This document shows positions 11,881-22,963 of a DNA stretch of 64,000 nucleotides, one piece after another. The position numbers were made by a program, and so were the translations under genes. This stretch comes from Pieris napi. Lineage: Eukaryota > Arthropoda > Insecta > Lepidoptera > Pieridae. Position 1 is the stretch's first letter; every line of letters begins with the position of its first letter. Under the pieces are notes generated by a model, which searched no databases, had not been told where the DNA came from, and saw nothing but the letters and a program-made list of their open reading frames with translations. The stretch is from positions 8,504,001-8,568,000 of the forward strand of contig NC_062236.1 of assembly GCF_905475465.1 (NCBI RefSeq), read 5' to 3'.

Positions 11881-13170
11881 ATGAAGTCAAATGAAGATTC
11901 TCCTAAAACTCCCGGTGGAATTAGCAAAACCCTATTGACACCTTGTAGGCGCTTAGGTTTATCCAGGAAATTTAATAGAAAAGGACCATCGCCTTTTATT
12001 TCGCCATTATCCAGAAGCCAGAATAGCACGGAAATTACAAAAGAGTGTAAAAAGAGAAAGATATGTAGCACCAGTGAGGAATCAGCTTTTTCACCTCAAT
12101 CCCCCGAAAAAACAGTACTAGCAGTACCTGAAACGCTTACATGTATTTCTTCACCTACTCACATTAGTGACACGCCGTCACGAAGTATCCCCATTTCTAA
12201 GAAAAATTCAAAAGTATTTTTAATGATGCAAAATGTAGATGCAAATAACAAAGATGACATAACAAAAAGTACAGAAATTGTGCGTAAATCACCCCAAAAC
12301 AATAATAAAACACTTTCAAAATTGTCTAGAGTGAATTCGAAAAAAAAGATAAAAACTGTTCAACAATGTGAACAAAGTAATATTTTAAATGAAATCTCTA
12401 AAGTAGATAGTACTAAAGCCAATGAACTTAATGTTAAGGATCCTAACAACTTAAATAAGGAATGTATTATTCTTATACAAAAAAAAATGTTAAAATCCCT
12501 CAAAACACACCAACACGGTGACAATAATTCACACATAAACAAAGCAAGTATGATAAATACATCTACTTCGCAGACACTATTTGATTCAGATTCTGATGAT
12601 TTGCCCCTTTGTGATTTAAATAAAAAACAAGATAATGAGTTTGTTAAAACATTGTCGGTGAAAAAGAACAGTAGCCCCAAGTCTATTTCCAATATAAATA
12701 AAATAAAAAATGTTAAACCAATGACAGATACAAAAACTTTGCAAAAATCATTTGATAATGACGATGATGACTTTGAATTTACTAAGAGAACTATTTTAGT
12801 AAAAAAGACTTATGAGAAAGTGGTCAAACCATCCAAAGCAAAATCTACAGGATCAATAACTCAAAAAGACATTGATGAACTAAAACATAGAATTGAGATG
12901 AAAAAAAAACTCTTAATTGCCAGAGCAATGACTGAGGATACCGAAGAACTTAGGAATTTAATTAAAAAGTGGCAAAAAGGCTGTCAAGAGGCACTGTTTG
13001 AACTTTTTGATCTTATGAAAAAGAAGTTCCCAGATAATCAGAATATGGATTATTCCGAAATATTAAAAACTTTAAAAATACCTCCAGAACTAGTTGGTTA
13101 TGATATAGAAAATGACTCCTTTATTACTCCAGATGATAATACTATTATTTTATCAAGTATTAACACTTAA
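11881..13170 (+). CDS. SFR1: SFR1/MEI5-like protein (SWI5-dependent recombination repair protein 1 homologue)
   Basis: Intact intronless frame of 429 residues. The N-terminal 60 residues hold a basic, conserved-looking motif (TPCRRLGLSRKFNRKGPSP). The middle is hydrophilic, Ser/Lys/Asn-rich and probably disordered. From about residue 326 there is a helical region (ITQKDIDELKHRIEMKKKLL), then LRNLIKKWQKGCQEALFEL and a short tail LKIPPELVGYDIENDSF. That order matches the C-terminal SFR1/MEI5 domain (coiled coil, LI.KW...Q.AL.EL, L.I...L..Y....D.F), which pairs with SWI5; the complex stimulates RAD51 strand exchange in yeast and mammals. ATG at 11881 opens the frame; AATAAA at 13252 follows the stop. 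It converges on mRpS18C. The assignment rests on motif memory, not a search. Confidence 0.72.
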   Translation: MKSNEDSPKTPGGISKTLLTPCRRLGLSRKFNRKGPSPFISPLSRSQNSTEITKECKKRKICSTSEESAFSPQSPEKTVLAVPETLTCISSPTHISDTPSRSIPISKKNSKVFLMMQNVDANNKDDITKSTEIVRKSPQNNNKTLSKLSRVNSKKKIKTVQQCEQSNILNEISKVDSTKANELNVKDPNNLNKECIILIQKKMLKSLKTHQHGDNNSHINKASMINTSTSQTLFDSDSDDLPLCDLNKKQDNEFVKTLSVKKNSSPKSISNINKIKNVKPMTDTKTLQKSFDNDDDDFEFTKRTILVKKTYEKVVKPSKAKSTGSITQKDIDELKHRIEMKKKLLIARAMTEDTEELRNLIKKWQKGCQEALFELFDLMKKKFPDNQNMDYSEILKTLKIPPELVGYDIENDSFITPDDNTIILSSINT

Positions 13171-13472
13171 GTTAAAGAAAATATTTTCTTCAACAGCTTG
13201 AGTAATCTTAATACTTATATTTTAGTCATTACATACTATAATTTGTTATCAAATAAATAATTTAATATTTTTAAATATGTACATAATATGTATTTCCATA
13301 ATAGGTATAATGTTTCAGAAGCAACAGGGCACATAATAATAAAATACATAAATAATAATTATTTATTATTTTTATCAACTACTTCACCACACCAACATTA
13401 ATATTTTCACAAAAAATATTTTATTGAGTTATAGCAATTACTTTACAACGGCAATCCTCTGACTGCATGTAT
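13171..13472. other. Convergent 3' UTRs of the SFR1-like and mRpS18C genes
   Basis: Very AT-rich. AATAAA at 13252-13257 can serve the plus-strand gene; TTTATT at 13420-13425 (AATAAA on the minus strand) can serve mRpS18C. The stop codons are about 300 bases apart, so the transcripts may overlap. Confidence 0.55.
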
Positions 13473-13955
13473 CTAAAATCTGTGTGATCGGATTGGATTT
13501 TCAGGATCAAACAGCTTAGGATCCTTTAAAAATGTTTTGTCCTTATAATAGTAAGGCATATAAGCGCAGTTCTGTGCTTTAGTGATTTCTCTCTCTACTG
13601 CTGCCTGTTTTGTTTGGCATAGTCCAGTTATATGTCTTCCATATATCCTTCCTGTATATGGACTTTGGAACTGTGATAGAAGCCTGTAGTTCTTATAGTC
13701 TGGCGTTATGTTCAATTTACAAAGTATACATTGGCGTTTTTCTTTAGTGAATGGGTTTTCCATTTCCACAGGGCTGTCATCATGTGCTACTTCTGTAGAC
13801 AAATGTCGGACGTTGTAAGATAATGCTCGAGGTGTATAAACAACTATAAAATAAAAGGGTTAGGTTAATACAAATTATTTAATAATAAATTTAAAAAATT
13901 ATATAAGTAAATATAAACAAATACTTTTTAAAAACAAACGTTTCATCAGTGCCAT
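13473..13955 (-). CDS. mRpS18C: Mitochondrial ribosomal protein S18C (bS18m), two exons
   Basis: Exon 1 is 13955-13925 (31 bases, ATG GCA CTG ATG...), exon 2 is 13843-13473; phase-1 donor A|GTATTT and acceptor TATTTTATAG. Joined length is 133 residues. The start MALMKRLFLKIVYTPRALSY is basic and hydrophobic, as expected for mitochondrial import. The conserved core reads NPFTKEKRQCILCKL, then LLSQFQSPYTGRIYGRHITG, then LCQTKQAAVEREITKAQ, then YMPYYYKDKTFL, which is the bS18 family pattern as found in animal MRPS18C. It is a component of the small subunit of the mitochondrial ribosome. The first exon was found by looking for an in-phase start upstream of the acceptor; the second exon alone has no ATG near its start. 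Confidence 0.9.
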
Positions 13956-14384
13956 CTTACTCAAAATTATTTCCTGTTTGTCTTGAGCGACAAAGCTCTT
14001 TATGAATAACTAGCAGTCTAGCAATGTTAATTATATTTGTATTGCTTTATTTTCACGATTTATTTTAAACATTTATAACCTCTATTTAATCAAAGAGTAT
14101 AATAAATAATAATATTCAAGGCAATAAGAAGACTATAGAGAAGCCGCGCACGACTAAATTTGATGCTTTTATGTCACGACCTCTTAAGTTCAGCCCCTGA
14201 ACTAAAACGAATAAATAATTATATGTAGTAACATTTTTAGTAATCTTCTGTTCATAGTTGATGTACATAGGATACTCATGTATCATCAACAGCTGTTATG
14301 AACAGAATATTATTAAATTCATTTGCATTTATTTTTGTTAATACCGGTAGTAAATAAATACAATTAAATTACCAATAACTTATT
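13956..14384. other. Upstream of mRpS18C; no gene seen
   Basis: Should contain the mRpS18C promoter. An imperfect dyad spans about 14250-14309 (TTCTGTTCATA against TATGAACAGAA, with inner GTTGATG against CATCAAC). Nothing else was recognised. Confidence 0.4.
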
Positions 14385-14556
14385 GAAGTAAAATTTCTTT
14401 ATCGGTGTTGGAAAAAAATTACAATTTCTTATTTATTATAAATTAAAATGCCACGTGTTTTTATTATTGAAAAATTACATTTGAAAAAATATTAATTTGC
14501 CAAAGAAGTTTCACTTCTGACAGGTGTACATTGTACGCACGCACGTTTTTTCACAA
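14385..14556 (+). repeat. Dispersed repeat headed by a GAAGT..ACTTC-type hairpin
   Basis: Starts GAAGTAAAATTTCTTTATCGG TGTTGG and carries a second hairpin-like word GAAGTTTCACTTC at 14505, followed by GTGTACATTGTACGCACGCACG. The same layout recurs at 46394-46693. A non-autonomous repeat of unknown class. Confidence 0.6.
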
Positions 14557-14579
14557 AAAATCTAACTTTATTTTAAATA

Positions 14580-14753
14580 CAGTGTAAATTCTTTATAACA
14601 CCATTATTTATAACGAAAAACTCTCTATAACGCAAAATAGAGTTATAACGTAAAAATGAGTTAAATTTATTAGGTTTAACCCAATACCCATACATTAATT
14701 ATTCCCTACCTATAACGAATAAACGTAACGCATAAATACTATAATAAATTCAC
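14580..14753 (+). mobile_element. Truncated end of a pogo-like DNA element (tentative)
   Basis: TA followed by CAGTGTAAATTCTTTATAAC and repeated TATAACG words, which resembles pogo/Tigger terminal repeats (CAGT...TATAACG) next to the TA target. No matching right end is seen; a LINE 3' end begins at about 14754. Confidence 0.35.
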
Positions 14754-15720
14754 CTCACTGGCACAATCTCTTTCTGCCATTACTGGACTACGCCGATTCT
14801 TGCTCTTCCGATCTAAGCGAGGAATTGCTAAATAAACTGGATCGTCCCCAAAATTTCTGTATCTGATTTATTTTCGGTCTAAGAAAGTACGACCATATCT
14901 CTGCGTTCCGTAAGCGGCTAGGATGGTTACCCATTTGTCAGCGACGTGATGCTCATGTAACATGTTCTCCATCTCTTATATTCCATACTCTTCCGAAAAC
15001 TATATCCTTGGAGATGGGATTTCCATCTCATAATTCCTTTCTTGGCGAATCCTTTAAGGTCTCTGCACTTAGACTATGGAATTCACTTCCCGTCCCTATT
15101 CGCTTAGCTCCTTCTCTATCATCCTTTAAATTTCTTCTGTAGAAACATTACCTGTCCACATCGCATCCCTACCTTTCGTACTAACTACTAAGGGAGCGTT
15201 CAAGTATTACGTAACGTATTTGTCCTTTTGTAAAACGTTACGATGCGGGGCGGGGATTAAATTACGCGTTATTGTTAATATTTTTTTCGACTTACACCAC
15301 ATAATATGTAGTAACTAAAGAGTCACTAGGTGGTCACGAAACGTTTTACTACGTTACGGCGAGTTACATGGGGGGGGGGGTCAATAATCTCCAAAAATTG
15401 CGTGACGTAATACTTGAACGCTCCCTAACTGACGTGAGACTGATCTTAAATTATCGTGATTCATGTGCACTTTTTACTTTTTATTTGTCATGTATCCTTT
15501 ATTAGTTTAGTTTGTTTTTTGTTTCTGTTTAGTATTTTTTCTTAATAAGTATACGTAATATGTATCTAATTTAATACATTTTTTTTTCTTTTCTGACAGT
15601 GGTTTCCTGGAAGAGATCGCTCGAAAGCGATAAGGCCGCCAGTTGCCCTCCTTTTCAGTTATGTTTTCAGTTATGTTCAATTTTTATATTGTAATGCAAC
15701 GAAGTGTTAATAAATAAATA
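14754..15720 (+). mobile_element. CR1-like LINE 3' end, split by a MITE
   Basis: Carries the C-terminal part of a reverse-transcriptase protein in broken frames (RLGWLPICQRRDAH, then SFLGESFKVSALRLWNSLP) and a 3' tail ending ATGCAACGAAGTGTTAATAAATAAATA. Two other copies of the same 3' end lie at 24890-25467 and 36815-37105. A Harbinger-type MITE sits in the 3' UTR at 15193-15425. Confidence 0.75.
15193..15425. mobile_element. Harbinger-type MITE, 233 bp, TAA target duplication
   Basis: Left end GGGAGCGTTCAAGTATTACG TAACG and right end CG TGACGTAATACTTGAACGCTCCC are inverted copies of about 20 bp with one or two differences. TAA at 15190-15192 is repeated at 15426-15428, fitting the 3-bp TWA duplication of PIF/Harbinger elements. 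No coding capacity. Confidence 0.8.
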
Positions 15721-15740
15721 TAATGGGCTTTGCTAGGTAT

Positions 15741-15780
15741 ATTCAACAAGTAACATATTTCAAGATGTTACTTGTTGAAT
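15741..15780. repeat. Perfect inverted repeat, 16-bp arms, 8-base loop
   Basis: ATTCAACAAGTAACAT at 15741-15756 and its exact reverse complement at 15765-15780. Confidence 0.85.
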
Positions 15781-16255
15781 CGTAAGTTTTACGTTGTGCG
15801 CAATGGTTTTAATTATAACCTTCATTCAATAACATCTGGAGTCTCACAAGGCTTGCTTTTCGGCCCTGCGCTGATGAACATTAACAATCTACCTAACATA
15901 TTCCGCAAAGCTAGGTCATTTCTCTATGCATATGTGTATGTACACACTCCTAGCGACTCCTATCCTAGATATATTGTCCTCTTTCCTTGTTGCAGTTTCG
16001 GCGTTGTCTTCTAAGCTTTCAAAATTAAACTAGCATGTTAAATTTTTCAATCTTTTTTAAATTATCTTTGTTTTTTGTAACTAAACTTGATTTCTTTTTC
16101 CTATTTTATATTTTAGTCTACTTTATTGTTATGCACGCTGTGTTAGTTTTTAAGGTGTACTGTATTCCTAATACGTTTTACGAATGATTTAAGTAAACCC
16201 TGTTAGTTGTTATAGACAATAAATACATATTAAAATATGAAATAAATACTTGTAA
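15781..16255 (+). mobile_element. LINE reverse-transcriptase fragment with 3' UTR-like tail
   Basis: The translation contains SITSGVSQGLLFGPALMNI then NNLPNIFRKARSFLYA, which matches the RT region around GVPQGS.LGP..F..(I)NDL and the start of the Y.DD box. It decays after about 15930. The following T-rich stretch ends near AATAAA words around 16225. Non-functional. Confidence 0.55.
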
Positions 16256-16259
16256 ATAA

Positions 16260-17690
16260 AAAAAACACAAGGGTTACAATTTTTAAATGTATTAATTAAC
16301 TGCTACATACTTTTTCGAGCTTATGTTCTAATTATTAATAGTTTAATTATTATTAATAAGCAAATAACTATCACAAAACATCCATTTTCACGACTAAGAT
16401 TTTATCATAACATTCATAAAGCAGTATTGGCAGTGTCATGAAGATAAGTAACAAGGTTTTATAATTGTATGAGTAAAAATGACTTAATCCAGCAAGAGTA
16501 GATTTGACAGAATTAGGAAAATTCATAACTTTCTCTTCTTCTTTTAATTCTCCTTATAGAATTTTCATTTCTTTTGTATTAAATTAACCAGTTCATACGT
16601 GAAACATTAAATTCTCCTATTAATGATAAATCTAATTCAGAATTAAGAAACGTCGTCATATTATATTTTTTGATAGTGTCATTCTATGTCGTGGTTTTGC
16701 AATATTGAAACTGGCCGATTCACAAAATATGTTCAGAGACAACTCTGATCTTTGTAAGAGTTTGGTAGTGGTTTCATCAAGCGTTTGATTTTTGTCATTG
16801 GTTTTAAATAATCAATTGTTTACCCAGAAATTAAGTAAACTTGGATAAACTTTAGTACTTTATGGTCTGTATATCGCCTGAATTCTATTGTTTCGTTTGA
16901 TACGTTAGTTTCTACTTTTGCTTTTTGTTTAGCAATAAAAAACACGATTTTCGCTAATAAAGGGAGAAGGTAAAGAGGTTAAGAAAACCGTATTCTGGAT
17001 TCTTCAGGAATAATTGTATACCAAGCATGAAATACAATTATTCCTGAAATTATTAAAAAGTGATGCCTGCGTTACTTAGCATGACTAAGTAACATAAATA
17101 AATTTGATGGCTTACTTTAATAAAATTTACGGGTTAAAATATATAATGTAATAGTTATATATACTTTATAATTAATAAAATATAACAAACTAATGCGGAG
17201 CAATAAAGGTAGGCCGTTTATTCTAACTTTATCTTCGCAGACGAGATCGAGATGGTTGGATGAAGGATGGATGGATATAATATAAATGTATATAAATAAT
17301 TGATGAGTACATTAAAATCCTTTCGTATCAGATCAAATTATGCAATTAACGGAGTTCATAAGAAACTAAATATTTTAAGTTTAATGAGAATGCACTTACG
17401 TCGTCGTTAATTGTTATTGCTATGAGCACGTTCTGTTTTAATAAAATGTGATCACGATCACGATATCACGATTATAATAATATTTTAAAAGGTTACATAC
17501 CTTTATTTTACAGTACATAGATAGTAGGTATGTGTGGCGAGCAATAATCTAACTTATTACGATATTTGCGGATACATGGCATCCTCCTTGTTGATGTTTA
17601 CATCGCGGTAATTGCAAAACGGACAGCTCATTTCAACACGTCCATTTGGTCAATATGACTGTTAGACGACCAAAAGAAAAGTTGCAATTC
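16260..17690. other. Intergenic, no gene seen
   Basis: AT-rich with no open frame of note; contains the hairpin at 17003-17048. A less AT-rich, promoter-like stretch begins at about 17560. Confidence 0.4.
17003..17048. repeat. Perfect inverted repeat, 17-bp arms, 12-base loop
   Basis: TTCAGGAATAATTGTAT at 17003-17019 and its exact reverse complement at 17032-17048. Confidence 0.85.
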
Positions 17691-17739
17691 AATGCGGAAA
17701 TGCACGCGCTTCGATGCACCTACATACGAGTCGGTTTAT

Positions 17740-18001
17740 AGTTTCCAAGTTAGTTCGTCGCGACAAGAAATCAGACCAAGACGATACTCAACCAACCACA
17801 GCCTGCCTAGCCACAGTCCGTATCGTACGTGGCGAAGCGGTAAATGAAAGAACAATCAAATAAAATAAAATTTTCAATTAGAAAGTGTTGTGTATACGCG
17901 CAGTTTTTCGCGCCAAAACAAGTGACAGTGACAAATTCTTGTGTTTGTGATCTGTGACTTTTTTTCTTTTGGATCATCTAGATTAGAATATTGAACACTC
18001 G
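17740..18001 (+). promoter_or_regulatory. Candidate first (non-coding) exon and promoter of the ABC transporter gene
   Basis: A less AT-rich patch (about 17560-17960, with CpG-containing words such as TTCGTCGCGAC and CGTATCGTACGTGGCG) is followed by CACTCG|GTGAGAG, a good splice donor at 18001/18002. The coding exon at 27782 starts with a clean acceptor only 5 bases ahead of its ATG, so an upstream 5' UTR exon must exist. This is the best candidate that I see on the plus strand. TSS not determined. Confidence 0.4.
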
Positions 18002-19089
18002 GTGAGAGTTTTATAATTTCTTTATCTATGGTAATGATACAATACCGCTTTTAAATAGAGCTAAGCTTACCTTATGTAAGTTTCCGCATATTTATATAAT
18101 TCCGTTGTAATCTACGCGTCAGTTATATGGAATATTGGAAAGTTAGTTTCTGTTTGTCTGTAAAAGTAAAAGTTTACGATGCATAGTCAAAAATACCATT
18201 GAATTTACGTGTTACCGTAGTCGCGTCAGGCATATCAAGGTTGGAGAAAGTGACCCAAGGGGGCCGTACGCAATCGTAAACACGGTTGGAAATTGTCTTC
18301 TGGTTTTTGTATAGTGGTTTATTTTAACCGACTGTGGCAGGTTTCCTTTTATTCTTATACATGCATAGGTAAAATTCCATTATAGTCATGTTGTAAACAC
18401 AGCTGCAAGTTACAAATAAAAGCTTCGTTTCGGATTTCCATTCGCCAGCTCCCATTTATAGTGATATTATGCGATGCTGGCGACTTTGTATGTAGATATA
18501 GAATTTAAGAACTAGGTACCATATATTAACTATAAAGGTCGTCGACGTCGTTATCTACGTCCAAATATGTCTAAATATGGTCGAGGATTAAGTATGAAGG
18601 CACATCGAACGCACATTGCAATCAATTTATGCACAATATATTAATTATAGGTTTTTACGCTTATTAATGTTATAAAAACAATGTTAGACATTTAATTTTT
18701 CTCTATGAATATTGTCGATCCGATGCGATGTTCTGTGTCTCTTTCATTGATTCTGTATGTTTGATTTTGATTGAGGCATGTACCTAAACTTTCTTTTGAA
18801 CTTGAACACTTCAACGACTTTTACCTATTGCCTACAAGTTGTATTTAAAATTGAAATAATATTGATTTTATCTATTCTAATGAAAGATAATGAGTTTCCT
18901 AGAAAATAATCAATTAACAATATTCTTTTATAATTGTGTCTGATTCATCTATGAATTTTCCTAATTGACAAGTTTTCTGCGCCTGATGTACTCGTATATC
19001 GTCGATTTTTGGTTTGCATTGTCGATTGTCTTGAAATATATATAATTACCGTGCTTTAGAAATTAATTGGTGAGATAAATGGGCTTTTA
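18002..19089 (+). other. Probable intron, no feature seen
   Basis: AT-rich; no frame, repeat or transposon end was recognised. Intronic only if the candidate exon ending at 18001 is real. Confidence 0.35.
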
Positions 19090-20366
19090 ACGCTCATGGG
19101 CTCAGAGTCGCATGCTAAACGCTATAATTTATCATATAAACCATTTCGCGGTGTTTCTTCTATGCCGGAAATCATATTCTGGCAACGTGCTGTCCGCAAA
19201 GCACTATCTTCCTTGGACATTCATAAGTCGAGCGGGCCTGATGGCATTGGGGGGCCCAATTCTACTGCGTACTTTTGCTCCTGAGTTGGCTCCGGTCTTA
19301 ACGCACCTTTTCTGGTACCTGCACTCGCTCGGCATAGTCCCTAAGTGTTGGAAGACCGCTTCAAAACATCAAATCCCAAAAAAGGTATTCGCTCTGATCC
19401 GTTCAACTATCGCCCAATAGCTTTGACCTCCTTGCGGATTATCAGTACGTCTTTCGCCCTGGTCGCTCAGCTGGCGACCTCTTTGTATACCTTACACATA
19501 GCTGGCGGTATGTTTGGACATTCTTTCAGGTGTGGCACAGAGCACTGCTTTAGAAGATTCCAGACTATGGGCTCCCCGAGAAATATACAACTGGATTTTT
19601 AGCTTTTTTGCTGATCGGAGCATCAAGGTTGACTTCGACGGAGCATGTTCCAACCTGAAACCCGTGAACGCTGGGATCCCACAAGGCTGTGTCCTATCCC
19701 CAACCCTGTTTATTCTGCTTATCAATTATATGTTGCAACTTAGCAACATTCATTGCTATGCGGACGACAGCACTGGGGATACTCTTTACACTGGTCGGGC
19801 CGGTATTTCCTGATTCCTGGGTAGTTGTCGATGAGTATCGGAAAAAAACTTGTGTCTGAAGTCGAAAACCTGCTACGTGGAGTCTCGGTCTGGGGTAGAC
19901 TAAATCTAGTCCAATCCAGCCCAGGAAGACACAAGTTTGCGCGATTTCCGCTAAAAAAACTCTCTTTGTCACTCCTCACTCTTTGAAGACACTCTCCTTC
20001 AATCCTTAGCTAGCATCGGAATACTGGGTGTTGACATATCGAATGACGTTCAGTTACGCGGTCATTTAGAAGGGAAGGCTAAATTAGCCTCTAAGAAGCT
20101 TGGTGTGCTCAGCAAGGAGAGACGGTACTTCACTCCGGGAAACTGCTTGCAACTATACAAAGCGCAAATTCGGTCCCACATGGAGTACTGTTCTCATCTC
20201 TGGTCGGGAGCTCCCCAATAACAGCTACTTCCGCTTAACCGTCTTCAACGAAGAGCGATTCGAATCGAGCGAAGTATCACCTCGAGTTTTTGCCGTGCAC
20301 CCTATGTGTAACCAGCTGCCAACTGAAGTATTTCCGAATCAATTCAATTAGAATCTGATTCTAAGA
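19090..20366 (+). mobile_element. Jockey-type LINE fragment with degraded reverse transcriptase
   Basis: Plus-strand pieces in shifting frames give a coherent RT protein: ALSSLDIHKSSGPDGIG, ELAPVLTHLFWYLHSLG, SDPFNYRPIALTSL, VNAGIPQGCVLSPTLF, NIHCYADDSTGD (RT catalytic box), then thumb and C-terminal parts and LPTEVFPNQFN at the end. At least five frameshifts or stops. Dead copy. A related remnant is on the minus strand at 23930-24270. Confidence 0.8.
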
Positions 20367-20889
20367 CCTACAACGCACTAGCGGCTGGCCGCAATGCGGT
20401 GTGCCGCTGCGGCGGGCCGCACATCGATTATTATATGAAACCGCACGATAACAACGCACTGACTTGCGGTCAACCGTCAACCGCTCCGGTGGATCTGGAG
20501 CTCCGGCGAGCCGCACCGGTTGAATGATGCGGCGCGCCGCGTCCCCTCCACGCACTCGGCGCGGTTAGCCGTCCTACCTACGTCATCACATATAATTATT
20601 TAACAAATGTAAACAAAATATTGTAAACCTATTTTAAAAGAGTAAAAAATAAAAAAATAAAATATGTTTATTATGGAACATAAGATACATGTATCACTTA
20701 TTCCACGTCATTAAATTTGAATTTGTAATATTTCAAGAAGCACTGACGAGTGACGATTGCGGCAGACCGCAATAGGACCGCAATAGGGACGGTTAGCCGG
20801 AATACGGCAGGCCGCTACGGCGGACCGTATATACCGCGGCCCGCCGCAGCGGCACACCGCATTGCGGCCAGCCGCTAGTGCGTTGTAGG
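20367..20889. mobile_element. MITE, 523 bp, with perfect 54-bp terminal inverted repeats
   Basis: The first 54 bases (starting CCTACAACGCACTAGCGGCT and continuing as CG-rich GGCCGC and GCGGC words) are repeated exactly as reverse complement at the right end. The interior is AT-rich and has no transposase. CTAAG stands one base outside each end (20361-20365 and 20891-20895), a possible target duplication. Its terminal GC content is far above that of the surroundings. Confidence 0.85.
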
Positions 20890-21467
20890 CCTAAGCTCTA
20901 GCCTATTTCTTCTTTATACGTAATAACAAAATCTATATCAATCCGGACCTACTGATCCGATTTTAAAAGTCAGTACGTACTCAATACTCGTACGCAATCA
21001 ATCGTACTCAGAGATTGTGTAATTGATCAATACAATAATGTAACTGTCTTCCAAAACAGGAGTTTTTCCCCAACATTATTTGTTCAAATAAATTTCATTT
21101 TATTAAAAGAACGGTGCAATTTGATTAATGCTATTAGCTAACGAATGCTGCATCGGGTAGAGACCCATGGAGATAGATATTTGATAAATTTCCTTCTCTT
21201 TACTATATAGCCTTTCTTAATCAATGAATTAGAGTACGGCTGATAGAATTATTGGCAGTTTTAGTTCTAAAGTTTGAGGAACTAATTGAGTGGTAATAAT
21301 AACTCAATTTAAGTTTCATAAATATCCCTACACAGTACACATATGTTTTATAATAAATTCCCTCGTTCTGTATGCGAATGCTAATACACCCTCCAAAAAC
21401 TAGTGTTAAAGCTTAAACCGATCGCAATAATCGTGGCAGTTTTTATTATGTACAGGGTAGGTACAAT
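20890..21467. other. Intronic or intergenic; possible LINE 3' remnant, otherwise nothing
   Basis: The first 40 bases may continue the LINE that the MITE entered. No open frame of note. Confidence 0.3.
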
Positions 21468-21660
21468 AAAACCAGTGGCACTACAACGTTTTAGGTCTAG
21501 GCCTCAGATGCCTGTATCTGTTTCGCGATCATTTCATACATCTGCCTTATGTGCCTGGCCTAAACTGGCATGCCGGTTTCCTCACGATGTTTTCCTTCAC
21601 CGAACGAGCGAGTGTTAAATGGACATAGTCAGAATGTCCATTGATATTTGTATGTACATT
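21468..21660 (-). repeat. tRNA-derived SINE, minus strand, truncated
   Basis: On the minus strand it reads the SINE middle (CATTTAACACTCGCTCG, GTGAAGGAAAACATCGTGAGG, AAACCGGCATGCC) and the tail ending GTAGTGCCACTGG. The tRNA-like head is missing. Confidence 0.65.
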
Positions 21661-22639
21661 GAAACCAGTAGGCCTGCCCATCTTATAATTATTGTCTCTG
21701 ATCACATAATAAAATTAAACGCTGAAAATCCTTTGGTTTTTATTCAAGTCAAAAGTTTTATAAAATATTATGTATCTTGTTATGTCTAGTATACCTGTCT
21801 GAATACCTTTCAGGCCGTAAGTAAAACGGCGCTGTTTAGTTAAGACGCTAGGCTGTTGATTGAACGGCTAACTATGCTAGTTGGCTGCGACATACCCATA
21901 TTATTCATAAACGCACTGTAACACACAAAGTTCTGTCCTTTCGTGACAAGGTACAAATAAATGAACGTGATTATTTTTTATTATTATTATTTGTATAGTT
22001 ATTTCATTTAAATTGCAATGTTTATTAAGGCACTTAAGGTCAATTTACTTGTGGTATTCCTATATTTTATGTAACATCATTACTCGTCATATCTACAAGT
22101 GAGGGTTTTTATTGGACTTCACCAATGATTTAATATCTTACCTAAGAACTAATAAATCAAGTTACAATGATGAAATTTATAAGAGCGTGACCGTGTTTTG
22201 TTTCGATTTTCGTTTTCCTCCTGTTAAGTCATGCGTGTGAAAACATTCGAACGGATATGTTATAAGGATAGCTAGGGGTATTCAAGAAGATTTTATTATA
22301 CTTATACATACCTTTATACGCTCTGACATAATCTACCGTTGTTTGTATTAGTACATATAGCTGTCTATGGGTTGCTTTCCTACAGAGGTACCGCGTGGTA
22401 TATAAACTACTGTTTAACAATATTAAAATATTACTACTATCAATTATTTTTTATAAACATTCGAAAGCTTGGCTTAAGTTAAGTTATACATAAACGTCAC
22501 CCCTACCTAACTTCTATATAATACATATATTGTTAAACTATGAATAATTATAAATACATATTATATCCCTTCCTCGTGAATCATTCTAGATTTCTGTGAA
22601 AGCTGCAATAAGTTTTGGAGGACTTGTTTTTATATAATA
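21661..22639. other. No gene seen
   Basis: AT-rich, with scattered stops in all frames. Confidence 0.35.
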
Positions 22640-22963
22640 CTAGCTGACCCGGCAAACGTTTGTATTTCCATATCATTTCTAGGAAACATTTTTTCTTTTG
22701 TTTGTTAATTCTATAAAAATAACTATCTACAATAATAAAAAATAGGGGTTTGTCGTAGAGGGGTGAAAATTAGGGGTTTTATGTACTTTTATATGCTGTA
22801 TTTTTTTGGGAGGAACATTCCTTATCACTTAGGGGTTTGAAATATTAATAGAAGCCGCTTCTCAGACTTACTGAATATGCATAAAAAATTAATAAGAATC
22901 GTTCGAGCCGTTTCGGAGGAGTATGGGAACCAACATTGTGACACGAGAATTTTATATATTAGA
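22640..22963 (-). mobile_element. Non-autonomous Helitron, minus strand
   Basis: Read on the minus strand it starts TCTAATATATAAAATTCTCG after an A and ends GCCGGGTCAGCTAG before a T, the Helitron rule (5' TC, 3' CTRR, insertion between A and T, no target duplication). Same subfamily as 35179-35488. No Rep/helicase coding. Confidence 0.75.

Noticed and set aside
14250..14309. Imperfect dyad upstream of mRpS18C
   Set aside because: Arms are interrupted and the pairing is not clearly beyond chance in AT-rich DNA; noted only in the feature text.
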